Below, one piece after another: positions 1-8,385 of a stretch of DNA of 36,925 bases. Numbering within the stretch: the stretch's first letter is position 1; each line of letters starts with the position of its first letter. The stretch covers positions 1 to 36,925 of the forward strand of contig JBDRNK010000022.1 in NCBI GenBank assembly GCA_043811105.1, read 5' to 3'. The translations under genes and the position numbers were made by a program. This DNA comes from CAZDDW01 sp043811105. Its GTDB lineage: Bacteria; Patescibacteriota; Patescibacteriia; UBA9934; CAZDDW01. Under the pieces are notes generated by a model. It did not search any database. It saw only the letters and a program-made list of their open reading frames with translations, and was not told the DNA's origin.

Positions 1-1373
1 AGTCCGGCTAAATAGGTTTCCATGGGTAACTCGTTAATCAACCAAACATTGTCTTTAACATCGCTTTGACGAAGTTCAAGAATATTACGGAAAGTATTAT
101 CTGCAAATCCAGCATTACGCGTAACTCGTCGATCAAAATTAGCCACCGTCAAAATTGCATTTTCTGTTTCCGGAATAAAACGAAGTGGGTATGTTGATTT
201 CTCAAGCCCACGACCAGCATCATAGTAATAATAATTATCTTTATAATATGCTGAGACGGTAATTCCTACTGGCACATTAGCCAATGGATTACCTATTTCG
301 TCTCGAAGCATCATTTTTGATTGACTGTTTATCTGAACTATATTATTAGTTTCCTCATCAACCGTGAGTACACCAACTCGAATAACCGGTTCTTCAATTG
401 GATCAACAACATTGATTATTGGTTGATCAATCACATCTGGGGCATCGGTTGTGACTGTGATCGGGATATCAATTTCTCCGCCACTCACTGTTGTGCCATC
501 AGCAACTAATTGAAAACGGATGACGTGTTCGCCTGCGGTGTCAGGGGCAGTAAAACGAATAGGTAGCTCTTCAATGTCACCGGGTTCTATTAAATCAGAG
601 GAGCGAGCAACTAATATGCTTCTAGTCAACCAACTGGAATGAAAATAATCCGGACTAGTAGAAGCCATCATAATATCTGGAAGTTGTACCTGGCGCTTTT
701 TCCAAGGCTGGTTTCCATTATTGACAATCTGAACCATAGCTTCGACCGTACCTTTTGGCTGAACTTTGATCGTATCCAAAATTGACGCTAGTTCGGCATG
801 ATACCCGGAATAAAAGACCGGCTCTTCATCCTGATCTTCGCTTTTTTGAATAACCAATTCTGTTGTTTTTTCTTGAACCTGAATTGTAAATTTAAAGTCG
901 CCACCTGGAATCCAGGCAGTAGACTCAGAGGCTAAGTGAAAGCTTTCCGTATACACCCCTTCTTCAGCTGGGGCATGTAATTCAAAACTAACGGTCCCAA
1001 CCTGACCAATCGGGACAACTGCTTCAATTATTCTAGACACTTGTTCAGGACCAAGCCAGGTACCTGGATCAAAATCACTTTTACGATATTTCGGATCGTA
1101 AGTATAAACTGAGACATAACCAGGTCCATCATTTAGCCAATCCTTATTTCCATTATTCTGCCAACTAACATGAACTTGTTTCCGCTCTCCAGGCTGCATC
1201 AATAACTGACCGCTACCGGTTATTGACATCGGCATTGCTTGATATCCTTTTAGCGGAGCTGCCTGAGCGGTTGGTATAAGAAAATGAGTAAGAACAATAA
1301 TAACAAAAAAAGCCAGCACGCTCTGAACGGCCAGACTCAACAGTATCGGTGTCTTTTCTTTTAAACAGTCCAT
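1..1373 (-). CDS. Exported SpoIID/LytB-domain protein, partial (C-terminus outside window)
   Basis: An open frame of about 457 codons runs from ATG at 1373 off the left edge without a stop. Residues 1-37 form a signal peptide: a basic start (MDCLKEK), a long hydrophobic stretch and AQA before the mature part. Two regions follow, roughly residues 45-150 and 175-290. Both have the look of the NBR1-type Ig-like domain: a VxWxNNGNxxW-like start, then GTVSFELHAPAEEGVY or ELPIRFTAPDTAGEHV near the end. The last residues before the edge include ELRQSDVKDNVW and INELPMETYLAG, typical of the beginning of a SpoIID/LytB domain. That family includes peptidoglycan lytic transglycosylases and amidase enhancers, so a role at the cell wall is likely. 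Catalytic residues lie outside the window and cannot be checked. A good promoter lies just upstream. The family assignment is fairly sure; the Ig-like calls are weaker. Confidence 0.75.
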   Translation of the reverse strand, partial: MDCLKEKTPILLSLAVQSVLAFFVIIVLTHFLIPTAQAAPLKGYQAMPMSITGSGQLLMQPGERKQVHVSWQNNGNKDWLNDGPGYVSVYTYDPKYRKSDFDPGTWLGPEQVSRIIEAVVPIGQVGTVSFELHAPAEEGVYTESFHLASESTAWIPGGDFKFTIQVQEKTTELVIQKSEDQDEEPVFYSGYHAELASILDTIKVQPKGTVEAMVQIVNNGNQPWKKRQVQLPDIMMASTSPDYFHSSWLTRSILVARSSDLIEPGDIEELPIRFTAPDTAGEHVIRFQLVADGTTVSGGEIDIPITVTTDAPDVIDQPIINVVDPIEEPVIRVGVLTVDEETNNIVQINSQSKMMLRDEIGNPLANVPVGITVSAYYKDNYYYYDAGRGLEKSTYPLRFIPETENAILTVANFDRRVTRNAGFADNTFRNILELRQSDVKDNVWLINELPMETYLAG

Positions 1374-1396
1374 ATTTATTTTTGTTTTACACTGAT

Positions 1397-1425
1397 AGTA
1401 TATCAGAATTTAAGCCTATTGTCAA
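1397..1425 (-). promoter_or_regulatory. Promoter of the SpoIID-type gene
   Basis: On the minus strand a perfect TTGACA (1420-1425) is separated by exactly 17 bases from TATACT (1397-1402). The start codon is 24 bases downstream of the -10. The -10 sits inside a short inverted repeat, CTGATA/TATCAG (1392-1406), which could be an operator or chance. Confidence 0.75.
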
Positions 1426-1461
1426 GTAAAATTGTTAGTGGTCAGCAACGAGCAGATCGGG

Positions 1462-1467
1462 TATACT
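1462..1467 (+). promoter_or_regulatory. -10 element of flippase gene, probably leaderless
   Basis: TATACT lies only 10 bases upstream of the ATG at 1478, so transcription would start within a few bases of the start codon. No convincing -35 is present at 17 bases. No Shine-Dalgarno site is possible in the short gap. Confidence 0.45.
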
Positions 1468-1477
1468 ATTAAACATT

Positions 1478-2896
1478 ATGACCAATGCAAAAGAAATGGC
1501 CAGGAATTATTCAGTCCAGTTTGGCGGACGAATTTTTGGTACATTTTTAGGAGTGCTAACGATTGCAATTTTAACACGGCATTTGGGCGAAACCGGTTAT
1601 GGCGAATTAACTACGGCGATGACTTTTTTGCAAATGTTCGGAGTGATGGTTGATTTTGGTCTGACTTTGACTTTGGTTCAAATGATTTCCACAGTCGGGG
1701 CCAATGAAGAAAAAATTGTTGGTAATGTTTTGGCTCTACGCCTGCTTTCCGGAATCGTCTTCTTTGGCTTAGCAGCGGCAATTGGTTTTGCCCTTCCGTA
1801 TACCTTAGCAATAAAAATTACCATTGCCGTGGGCACCTTGTCTTATCTGTTTATGACCGCCTCAAGCATGTTGGTTGGCATCTTTCAAAAGCACATGGCC
1901 ATCTGGCGCTTTGCTTTAGCTGAAGTGATCAATCGGTTTATTACTTTAGGTGTGATTGTTTTGTTTGCTTATTTAGCCTTTGGGGTCGTGGCCATGATGA
2001 TTGCTTTTGTCCTGGGAAATTTGATTCAATTAATTACAACCGTATATCTGGCTGGACCGTATGTCCGAGTTCGACCGCAGATTGATCTCCTGGTTTGGAA
2101 AGACGCCGTTGTTCGCAGCTGGCCGATTGGTCTTTCAATCTTTTTCAATCTGGTTTATTTAAAAAGTGATATTTTGTTTCTTGGTTGGTTTCGTAGCCAA
2201 GCCGAGGTTGGTCTGTATGGTGCAGCTTACAAAATCCTAGATGTAATCACTTCCTTACCGGTGATGTACATGGGCTTGGCTCTACCTTCACTGGTTCATG
2301 CCTGGACATCAAACAACAAAATTGAATTCAAAAAAATAATGCAACGCTCTTTTGATTTCTTTTCGATCATTGCCTGGCCGATACTTGTTGGCAGTCTGGT
2401 CGTTGGTGTTCCTTTACTCACTTTAGTTTCTGGTGAGGCCTTCGCCATATCCGGTGAGGTGCTTAGAATTTTGATATTAGCCGCGGTCGCTGTTTTCTTT
2501 GGATCACTAACCGGCCATGCTGTTGTTGCCTTGGGTTTACAAAAACCAATGACCTTGGGTTATGCGGCCACAGCCGTCTTGGCTGTCATCGGATATATTT
2601 TGGTTATTCCTGAATATGGTCTTTGGGGAGCTGCCTGGATTACCGTTGCCGCTGAAGTATTGATAGCCACCCTGACTTTTATTGTAGTCAGCCGAACCAG
2701 TCGCTGGTTGCCGGACTTAAGTATCCTGACAAAAGTACTTCTTTCATGTGCGGTGATGTATCTAGTTTTAATCTGGTTGCCGGCAATGAATGTCTTGATT
2801 CAAATCTTAATTGGATCAATTGTCTATGGACTGTGCCTTTTTGCCACTGGTGGGGTGCGCTTATCTACAATTCAAGAAATGATCAAACGCGATTAA
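1478..2896 (+). CDS. Oligosaccharide flippase (Wzx/MurJ-like, MOP superfamily)
   Basis: This 472-residue protein is almost entirely membrane helices, about 12-14 segments. It begins with a cytoplasmic amphipathic start (MTNAKEMARNYSVQFGGRIFG) followed by LTRHLGETGYGELTTA. That pattern, a first helix and then RxLGxxxYGxxxxA, is typical of polysaccharide-biosynthesis flippases that move lipid-linked sugars across the membrane. The length is normal for the family. An O-antigen-ligase-like gene begins 1 base after its stop, and a nucleotidyltransferase for UDP-glucose follows further down. This supports a role in exporting a cell-surface polysaccharide or glycan rather than drug efflux. A peptidoglycan lipid II flippase role cannot be excluded. 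The start ATG at 1478 is favoured by the promoter position just upstream. Confidence 0.85.
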   Translation: MTNAKEMARNYSVQFGGRIFGTFLGVLTIAILTRHLGETGYGELTTAMTFLQMFGVMVDFGLTLTLVQMISTVGANEEKIVGNVLALRLLSGIVFFGLAAAIGFALPYTLAIKITIAVGTLSYLFMTASSMLVGIFQKHMAIWRFALAEVINRFITLGVIVLFAYLAFGVVAMMIAFVLGNLIQLITTVYLAGPYVRVRPQIDLLVWKDAVVRSWPIGLSIFFNLVYLKSDILFLGWFRSQAEVGLYGAAYKILDVITSLPVMYMGLALPSLVHAWTSNNKIEFKKIMQRSFDFFSIIAWPILVGSLVVGVPLLTLVSGEAFAISGEVLRILILAAVAVFFGSLTGHAVVALGLQKPMTLGYAATAVLAVIGYILVIPEYGLWGAAWITVAAEVLIATLTFIVVSRTSRWLPDLSILTKVLLSCAVMYLVLIWLPAMNVLIQILIGSIVYGLCLFATGGVRLSTIQEMIKRD

Positions 2897-2897
2897 T

Positions 2898-4127
2898 ATG
2901 TTTGCCCTTCTAATCATTTTATTCTTTCTGGCCTTTTCAGCCCTAGCTTGGTCTAATCTTCGCCTGGCTTGTTTCTTTATTTTGGCCACACTACCAACCT
3001 ATTTAATCCGATTCAATCTCGGATCTGTCCCTTTTACCCTGCTTGAGTTAATGCTTTTAGTGGTTATCATTATTTGGCTGTTTCGTTTCCCTGGATACAA
3101 AAAACTAACAAAAAAATTCCTGATCCCGATGGCAATTATCCTTCTGGCGGCGACAATTAGTATCTTTGTTGCTCCAAACTTGATGACGGCGCTCGGAATT
3201 TGGAAGGCCTACTTTGTTGAACCAATTCTGTTCTATTTTGTTTTAACTTCAATTCTAGAAAACAAAAAGAATGTTAGACAGGCAATTTATGCTTTAGGTG
3301 TTGGTGCACTTTTCATTTCTTTGTTTGCTGTTTTTCAAAAAATCACTGGCCTGGCCCTTCCTGTCCCTTGGGATCTTAGCCGACGTCTGACCAGTATATT
3401 TCCTTACCCAAATGCAGTTGGTTTATATTTAACACCGATCATCGTGTTCGGATCGATTATTCTGCTTCAAGCGATTAAAAAAATAAAACCCTTTCAAATT
3501 ATTTTTTGGTCAACAACATTGTTCTTATCAATCTTAGCAATTATTTTTTCAGAAACCGAAGCCGCTTGGGTGGCCATTCCAACAGCCCTTTGGTTACTCA
3601 GTTGGATTCCAACCAAACTGCGTCGCTGGACAATCCCTGGTGGAGTTTTGGTTTTATTGATCATCTTTGCCATTCCTAGTATCAGTCAACCATTGATTCA
3701 AAAACTGACTTTGCAAGACTACTCGGGAACGATCAGACAAAGCCAGTGGTCGGAAACGGTCGAGTTGATCAAAGACAAACCGATTTTTACTGCCGGCCTG
3801 TCCGGATATCCAACAGCAATTAAGCCATACCACCAATCAACCCATGTTGAAATTTTTCAATATCCACACAACATTTTTTTAAACACCTGGGTGGAAACAG
3901 GGCTTCTTGGACTAATAGGACTTATTGGACTTATGGCTGAAGTCATCTACTTAACTGTTATATACTACCGCAACCAACCAAAACAACATTTATTATTTCT
4001 CGGTTGTTTTGGGGCCTTATTAGTCATTTTTATTCATGGCTTAGTTGATGTGCCATATTTAAAAAATGATCTGGCCATTCTGACCTGGTCAATCCTGGCC
4101 ATCTTCACCACAATAGAAAAAACGTAA
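2898..4127 (+). CDS. O-antigen ligase/polymerase family membrane protein (Wzy_C)
   Basis: This 409-residue polytopic membrane protein has about 10-12 helices. A large outside loop near residues 270-330 is followed by the motif FQYPHNIFLNTWVETGLLG. That is the HNxxLxxxxExGxxGL signature of the O-antigen ligase/Wzy polymerase family. Members transfer or polymerise lipid-linked glycans on the outer face of the membrane, or transfer glycans to proteins. The gene starts one base after the flippase stop and ends two bases before the next gene, so the three are very likely co-transcribed. In a CPR cell without an outer membrane the acceptor is unlikely to be lipid A. A surface polymer or glycoprotein is more plausible, but this is inference. 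Confidence 0.82.
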   Translation: MFALLIILFFLAFSALAWSNLRLACFFILATLPTYLIRFNLGSVPFTLLELMLLVVIIIWLFRFPGYKKLTKKFLIPMAIILLAATISIFVAPNLMTALGIWKAYFVEPILFYFVLTSILENKKNVRQAIYALGVGALFISLFAVFQKITGLALPVPWDLSRRLTSIFPYPNAVGLYLTPIIVFGSIILLQAIKKIKPFQIIFWSTTLFLSILAIIFSETEAAWVAIPTALWLLSWIPTKLRRWTIPGGVLVLLIIFAIPSISQPLIQKLTLQDYSGTIRQSQWSETVELIKDKPIFTAGLSGYPTAIKPYHQSTHVEIFQYPHNIFLNTWVETGLLGLIGLIGLMAEVIYLTVIYYRNQPKQHLLFLGCFGALLVIFIHGLVDVPYLKNDLAILTWSILAIFTTIEKT

Positions 4128-4129
4128 TT

Positions 4130-4702
4130 ATGCGATTTAAAGATATTCTTGCCATACTTAGTTTATTGACCGTTGCTATAATCGGCGGGTGGTTGGCTTA
4201 TCGTTTTTGGTGGATTGATCCTTTGGTTGAAAACCAACAATCTTTTGGATTACCGGTTGAACAGCCGATTCTTAGCCAAACTTATACCAATGAAACTTTT
4301 GGGTTTGGCTTCTTATATCCAAGTAGTTATAAAATCATTAAAGAAGACTTGATTGATATGTCTGCTTACCGTGAGGAAAGAATCAATGAACTTATTCTAG
4401 TGTTGGCTGATTTTAGTGGTTTACAAAGAAAGATACTAACCTTGTATGTAAACAAAGAGATGCCGATTGAGCGAGCTGATCGTACATTAACACTGCTACA
4501 AGATGATATAGGTATTTTCTTATCAGATATTTTTGAAAACCGTTTTCTTGGTCGAGAATATGTTCGTTCTGTTGGGTCGCTAGTTATGAGCGATGACAAT
4601 GTTTATACTTGGGAGTTTGTTTTTGAGCGTGGTAAATATGATTATGGCCCAGAGCTAAACACCATGTTTGAATATTTCGGGATCTTTCGCTCAGGTGAAT
4701 AA
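4130..4702 (+). CDS. Small membrane-anchored extracellular protein, unknown function
   Basis: I do not recognise a named family. The 190 residues start with a basic tip (MRFKD), then one hydrophobic segment at about residues 7-26 without a clear cleavage site. This suggests an N-terminally anchored protein with an outside domain. The domain begins TNETFGFGFLYPSSYKI, a phrase I associate with small anchored domains next to envelope genes in Patescibacteria. It has alternating strand-like segments and no cysteines. It lies two bases after the ligase-like gene and closes that presumed operon. A helper role in surface polysaccharide assembly is inference from position only. Confidence 0.6.
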   Translation: MRFKDILAILSLLTVAIIGGWLAYRFWWIDPLVENQQSFGLPVEQPILSQTYTNETFGFGFLYPSSYKIIKEDLIDMSAYREERINELILVLADFSGLQRKILTLYVNKEMPIERADRTLTLLQDDIGIFLSDIFENRFLGREYVRSVGSLVMSDDNVYTWEFVFERGKYDYGPELNTMFEYFGIFRSGE

Positions 4703-4726
4703 AGATAAGGAAAGTAGGTGAATTTG

Positions 4727-4832
4727 TGAGATAAGCGGAGGAATGCCGGAGAGGCCGAACGGGCTTGACTCGAAATCAGGTGTGCCCGCAAGGGTACCGT
4801 GGGTTCAAATCCCACTTCCTCCGCTTATCTCA
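4727..4832 (+). repeat. 17-bp perfect inverted repeat enclosing tRNA-Ser
   Basis: The arms are 4727-4743 and 4816-4832. Seven base pairs are the tRNA acceptor stem. The other ten pair flanking sequence (TGAGATAAGC with GCTTATCTCA), including the discriminator base with position -1. A precursor would therefore carry a 17-bp helix instead of single-stranded leader and trailer. Confidence 0.85.
4737..4823 (+). tRNA. tRNA-Ser (anticodon CGA)
   Basis: The 87-base cloverleaf has acceptor arms GGAGGAA (4737-4743) and TTCCTCC (4816-4822) and discriminator G at 4823. The anticodon loop is CTCGAAA between stem arms CTTGA and TCAGG, giving anticodon CGA (codon UCG). A long variable arm (GTGCCCGCAAGGGTAC region) marks class II tRNA-Ser, and the T arm contains GTTCAAAT. 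The 3' CCA is not encoded. The acceptor stem is extended by a further 10 perfectly pairing bases on each side (see repeat entry). Confidence 0.93.
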
Positions 4833-4880
4833 GAACATTTGAGTGGATATAATTTCGTTTACGAATAAGCTAAAAGACGG

Positions 4881-4886
4881 TATACT
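4881..4886 (+). promoter_or_regulatory. -10 element upstream of galU
   Basis: TATACT lies 30 bases before the galU start. The -35 at 17 bases is weak. A second possible -10, TATAAT (4848-4853), lies between the tRNA and this site. There is no Shine-Dalgarno before the ATG. Confidence 0.45.
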
Positions 4887-4916
4887 AGAAACGATAAAAT
4901 TCACTGTGAATACTTT

Positions 4917-5789
4917 ATGTCCATAAAAACTGCAGTCATTCCGGTTGCTGGATACGGAACTAGATTTTTACCAACAACCAAGGCCATGCCCAAAGAAATG
5001 ATGCCGGTGGTTGGAAAGCCGGTTATTCAGTACGTAGTTGAGGAGTGTGTGGCCAGTGGCATTGAAAATATCGTCCTGGTTACCGGTATGTCCAAGCGGG
5101 CAGTCGAGGATCATTTTGATTATAACTACGAACTACAGACCTGGTTAAAGAAACAAGGAAAAACTGAGTTGCGCCGTGAAATCAAAAATATTGCTGACAT
5201 GGCCAACTTCATTTATATTCGCCAAAAAGGACCTTACGGAAACGGAACCCCGGTTTTAAACGCTCGACATATTATTGGCGATAATCCGTTTATTGTGGTT
5301 TGGGGAGATGAGTTCATCACCAGTAAAAAACCACGGGTTAAGCAATTAATTGAAGTATACGAAAAATATTCTGATCCTGTTTTAACCGCTATTCCTACGG
5401 ACAAAAAAGGACTGAGTCGTTTTGGAATTATTGATCCAGCAGCTGAAGTAGAGCCAGGGGTAATCCAAGTGAAAGGAATTGTTGAAAAACCTGGTCCTGA
5501 AAAAGCCCCTTCTAAACTGGCTGCTATTGGTGGCTACTTACTTACACCGGACATCTTTGAAATTCTGGCTAAGACTAAACGCGGAAAAGACAATGAGGTT
5601 TGGCTGGTTGATGCTATATTTGCTTTAGCCAAAAAGCGGGCAATCTATGCAAAAAGGATTGAAGGAATATATCGAGATATTGGCACTGTCGAAGCTTGGT
5701 TACAAACAAACGTTGACATGGCTTTGACTGACAAAAAATTTGGTAAAAATTTCAAAAAACATCTTAAAAAAATCTGCAAAGACTTATGA
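4917..5789 (+). CDS. galU: UTP--glucose-1-phosphate uridylyltransferase
   Basis: This 290-residue enzyme makes UDP-glucose from UTP and glucose-1-phosphate in the cytoplasm, the activated sugar for surface glycans. The nucleotide-binding signature is at residues 10-30 (PVAGYGTRFLPTTKAMPKEM). MMPVVGKPVIQYVVEE follows, then later GGYLLTPDIFEIL and the end motif YRDIGTVEAWLQTNVDMAL. All are characteristic of the GalU family, and the length is typical. It follows tRNA-Ser and its own presumed promoter. Its TGA stop overlaps the next gene's ATG by four bases, so translation with the lipoprotein gene is probably coupled. It serves the same pathway as the flippase and ligase genes just upstream. A related sugar nucleotidyltransferase specificity is possible but less likely. 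Confidence 0.93.
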   Translation: MSIKTAVIPVAGYGTRFLPTTKAMPKEMMPVVGKPVIQYVVEECVASGIENIVLVTGMSKRAVEDHFDYNYELQTWLKKQGKTELRREIKNIADMANFIYIRQKGPYGNGTPVLNARHIIGDNPFIVVWGDEFITSKKPRVKQLIEVYEKYSDPVLTAIPTDKKGLSRFGIIDPAAEVEPGVIQVKGIVEKPGPEKAPSKLAAIGGYLLTPDIFEILAKTKRGKDNEVWLVDAIFALAKKRAIYAKRIEGIYRDIGTVEAWLQTNVDMALTDKKFGKNFKKHLKKICKDL

Positions 5790-7180
5790 TGGTAAAACGT
5801 TTAATAATTTTTTCAATCTTGGCCTCTCTGCTGGTCACTACCGGACTGGGATGTAAGGGTGGGAGTAGCGAAGCTCAACAAGCCTCATTAATTCAGATTG
5901 ATCTTGAATACTGGAGAGTTTTTGATGACAGCAATGCTCTTGATGATATAATTGCGGCCTATCGAACAATCCACCCAAACGTCAATATCAAAGTTAAAAA
6001 AATGCGCTTTGATGAATATGAAGACGAGCTAATTTTAGCTTTTGCTGAGGGTCGCGGACCGGATATTTTTTCAATACATAACACTTGGCTTGGAAAATAT
6101 CAAACATTAATTACCCCAATGCCGGAAACGGTTACTTTAGTATATAATGAAGAGCAGGGGACTTTGAAAAAAGAAATTGTGCCGGTCATTCGTGAGCAAT
6201 CAATGATCAGTATTCGTCAGGCACAAACCAATTTTGTTGATGTGGTTTCCAAAGATGTTATTCAGCCATACCAAGCTGATAACAAAAGTGCCAGTGAAGA
6301 AAGAATTTGGGGACTACCCTATTCAATGGATACTTTAGCTTTATTTTACAACAAAGACCTTTTGAATAATGCAGGGATTGCCCAACCACCTGGATCTTGG
6401 CAAGAGTTTCAAGAAGATGTTCAAGCCATCACTTTATTAGATCTAAACGGCAACATTGTTCAGTCCGGAGCAGCTTTGGGAACAACCGAAAATGTTGAAC
6501 GAGCCTTTGATATCGTCTCTTTATTAATGATGCAAAACGGCACTCCAATGACCTCTGGTTCAGGAAGTGCCACCTTTGCTGGAGTGCCGGAAGGATCAAG
6601 TTCTCGAATTCCACCAGCCTTATCGGCAATTGAGTTCTACACTGACTTTGCTAACCCGGTAAAAATTGTGTATACATGGAATGAGGATCAACCCAACTCT
6701 TTTGATGCTTTTGCCAATGGCACTTCAGCCTTTTTCCTTGGATATTCTTATCACACCCCATTACTTCGGGCTCAGTCGCCTAAATTAAATTTTAACATTG
6801 CCCCGGTGCCTCAAATCTCTGACAGCAAGTCTGTTAACTATGCCAACTACTGGATTGAAACTGTTGCAAAAACTTCGGAGAGCACTGATTATGCCTGGGA
6901 CTTTATTAATTTTGCTGCTGATGCAAACCAGGTTCCGTTATTTCTTGAAGTTGCAAAAAAACCAACAGCTCTTCGAAGTTTAATCAACACACAGCTAGAA
7001 GATCTTGATCTGTCGGTTTTTGCCAGCCAGGTCTTAACCGCTGTTTCTTGGTATCAAGGCAATGATGTGGCTGTTGCTGAAGAAGCTGTTCTTGATCTGG
7101 TTGCTGATTATCTGACCGGGCTTGAAAAGCCGGAAGCAAATCTGGCCATTGCCCAAAGTAAAGTTAATCAAACTTTATGA
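5786..7180 (+). CDS. Extracellular solute-binding lipoprotein (family 1, sugar-type)
   Basis: The 464 residues begin with a lipoprotein signal peptide: basic start, hydrophobic core, and TTGLGC at about residues 18-23, where Cys23 would be lipidated. The mature part has family-1 sugar-binding-protein features. These are an early EYWRVFDDSNALDDIIAAYR followed by a strand and FAEGRGPDIFSIH, then GLPYSMDTLALFYNKDLL, and later NGTSAFFLGYS. The length fits. In ABC importers such proteins deliver sugars to a permease, but no permease or ATPase gene is near. Instead it overlaps galU by four bases upstream and a pilin-like gene by four bases downstream. The context suggests a role linked to the pilus or surface glycan rather than ordinary uptake, which is inference. 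ATG at 5786 or 5789 could be the start. Confidence 0.85.
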   Translation: MMVKRLIIFSILASLLVTTGLGCKGGSSEAQQASLIQIDLEYWRVFDDSNALDDIIAAYRTIHPNVNIKVKKMRFDEYEDELILAFAEGRGPDIFSIHNTWLGKYQTLITPMPETVTLVYNEEQGTLKKEIVPVIREQSMISIRQAQTNFVDVVSKDVIQPYQADNKSASEERIWGLPYSMDTLALFYNKDLLNNAGIAQPPGSWQEFQEDVQAITLLDLNGNIVQSGAALGTTENVERAFDIVSLLMMQNGTPMTSGSGSATFAGVPEGSSSRIPPALSAIEFYTDFANPVKIVYTWNEDQPNSFDAFANGTSAFFLGYSYHTPLLRAQSPKLNFNIAPVPQISDSKSVNYANYWIETVAKTSESTDYAWDFINFAADANQVPLFLEVAKKPTALRSLINTQLEDLDLSVFASQVLTAVSWYQGNDVAVAEEAVLDLVADYLTGLEKPEANLAIAQSKVNQTL

Positions 7181-7917
7181 ATAAGAAAATAACAAATCGA
7201 AAATTAAGTAGTTACGGAATATATTTTCTTATTTTATTATTTTCTTATTTTCTTTTCTTAAGCACCCCTGTCCTGGCCACAGACGTTGAAAACCCGCCAA
7301 GCGAAGAAATAGCCGGAATTATGCACAGTGTTACAGCCGATTGCTGGAATGACGGAAACTGTCAACTCGAAGACATGATGCAGGTCTTTGTAAATATAGC
7401 TGATTTCATTCTGGGAATTGTTGGTAGTTTGGCTTTACTGTTGTTTGTTGTTGGTGGATTTTACTTCTTGTTTGCCCAGGGCGAATCTAGCAAAATTACC
7501 AAAGGAAAGGATTATCTTAAAGGCGCCATTGTTGGTTTGTTGATTGTATTCGTGGCTTACATCGGGGTTCAAGGTTTGGAAACCGCGCTAAAAACCGGCT
7601 CATTACCCGGCACTGCTGGTTATAGTGTTTGTTCAGTGAATAATGACGGTGCCGCTTGTGCCGAATTTAGTTCATGCTATAACGGACGTTGTGTATATAC
7701 ATGCGAGGCTCAGCATGCTTTATATGCTTCCTGTATAGATGGAGACCAACTGGTGGGCGCGGAATCTGACGAATTAGTTACCTGTGTAAATGGTGAAAAT
7801 ATTTGTCCCGGTGAAAATGACCAGTGTTGTTACAACAATACTGTTGAGACAAACATAAATGATGGAGGTGATGAAATTGACTGGGGTGATCCAGAAAATG
7901 TACCTACTCTTGATTAA
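7177..7917 (+). CDS. VirB2/TrbC-like pilin with cysteine-rich C-terminal domain
   Basis: The 246 residues carry a signal peptide (cleavage near VLA at residues 32-34). Two transmembrane helices (about 73-100 and 115-138) flank the basic loop GESSKITKGKDYLKGA. This is the same two-helix layout as the four pilin-like genes downstream (VYGGFLW-type first helix, AYIG-type second). It differs by a C-terminal tail of about 100 residues. Ten cysteines lie in residues 152-218, plus two at 56 and 62, suggesting a disulfide-bonded external domain. It overlaps the preceding lipoprotein gene by four bases (ATGA), implying coupled translation. It may be an adaptor or tip-type subunit of the same fibre or conduit. 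The pilin relation is well supported by pattern; the role is inference. Confidence 0.78.
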   Translation: MNKKITNRKLSSYGIYFLILLFSYFLFLSTPVLATDVENPPSEEIAGIMHSVTADCWNDGNCQLEDMMQVFVNIADFILGIVGSLALLLFVVGGFYFLFAQGESSKITKGKDYLKGAIVGLLIVFVAYIGVQGLETALKTGSLPGTAGYSVCSVNNDGAACAEFSSCYNGRCVYTCEAQHALYASCIDGDQLVGAESDELVTCVNGENICPGENDQCCYNNTVETNINDGGDEIDWGDPENVPTLD

Positions 7918-7957
7918 TTAAGGGAAATAAGAATAATCACTAATTAGATAAACAAGT

Positions 7958-8299
7958 ATGAAAAATAAAATTTTTATTTCTGCTTACTTAGCTATTTTTA
8001 CATTATTGACTGCACAGCCAGTACTAGCTGTTCAACTAACAAATCCTTTGGGAGACGTTTCAATTCCGGTAATTATCGGTCGAGTGATCAGTGCTGCCCT
8101 TGGTCTTTCTGGAAGTGCGGCTTTATTAATGTTTGTTTATGGTGGTTTTCTTTGGCTTACTTCTGGAGGAAGCAAGGAACGCATTGATAAAGGAAAAAAA
8201 ACCTTGGTCTGGGCAATAATCGGCATTGTGGTTATTTTTGCCGCTTATGTTATAGTTGATAATCTTATTTTAGCCATTACTTCTGGCACAACCACTTAA
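7958..8299 (+). CDS. Small pilin-like protein (VirB2/TrbC type), copy 2
   Basis: The protein has 113 residues. The signal peptide is cleaved after about residue 24 (PVLA). Two hydrophobic helices are joined by a short basic loop: MFVYGGFLWLTSGG, then SKERIDKGKK, then VWAIIGIVVIFAAYVIVDNLI. This is the layout of conjugative/type IV secretion pilins of the VirB2/TrbC class, and the length fits. It follows the cysteine-rich copy by 40 bases and precedes another copy. No Shine-Dalgarno is visible before ATG 7958. The product should be processed by signal peptidase and inserted as a hairpin in the membrane. Confidence 0.82.
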   Translation: MKNKIFISAYLAIFTLLTAQPVLAVQLTNPLGDVSIPVIIGRVISAALGLSGSAALLMFVYGGFLWLTSGGSKERIDKGKKTLVWAIIGIVVIFAAYVIVDNLILAITSGTTT

Positions 8300-8336
8300 T
8301 GACCTGGTTGTGGATATGCTTTAAGCTTGTTTGTGA

Positions 8337-8342
8337 TATACT
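8337..8342 (+). promoter_or_regulatory. Extended -10 element upstream of pilin copy 3
   Basis: TGATATACT contains TATACT with an upstream TG. A possible -35 (TTGTGG, 8308-8313) is spaced too far at 23 bases, so the site relies on the extended -10. It is the only promoter-like sequence in the 86-base gap. Confidence 0.4.
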
Positions 8343-8385
8343 TTAGCCAAAGACATTTAAATAAAAATAATAATTAATATAATTT

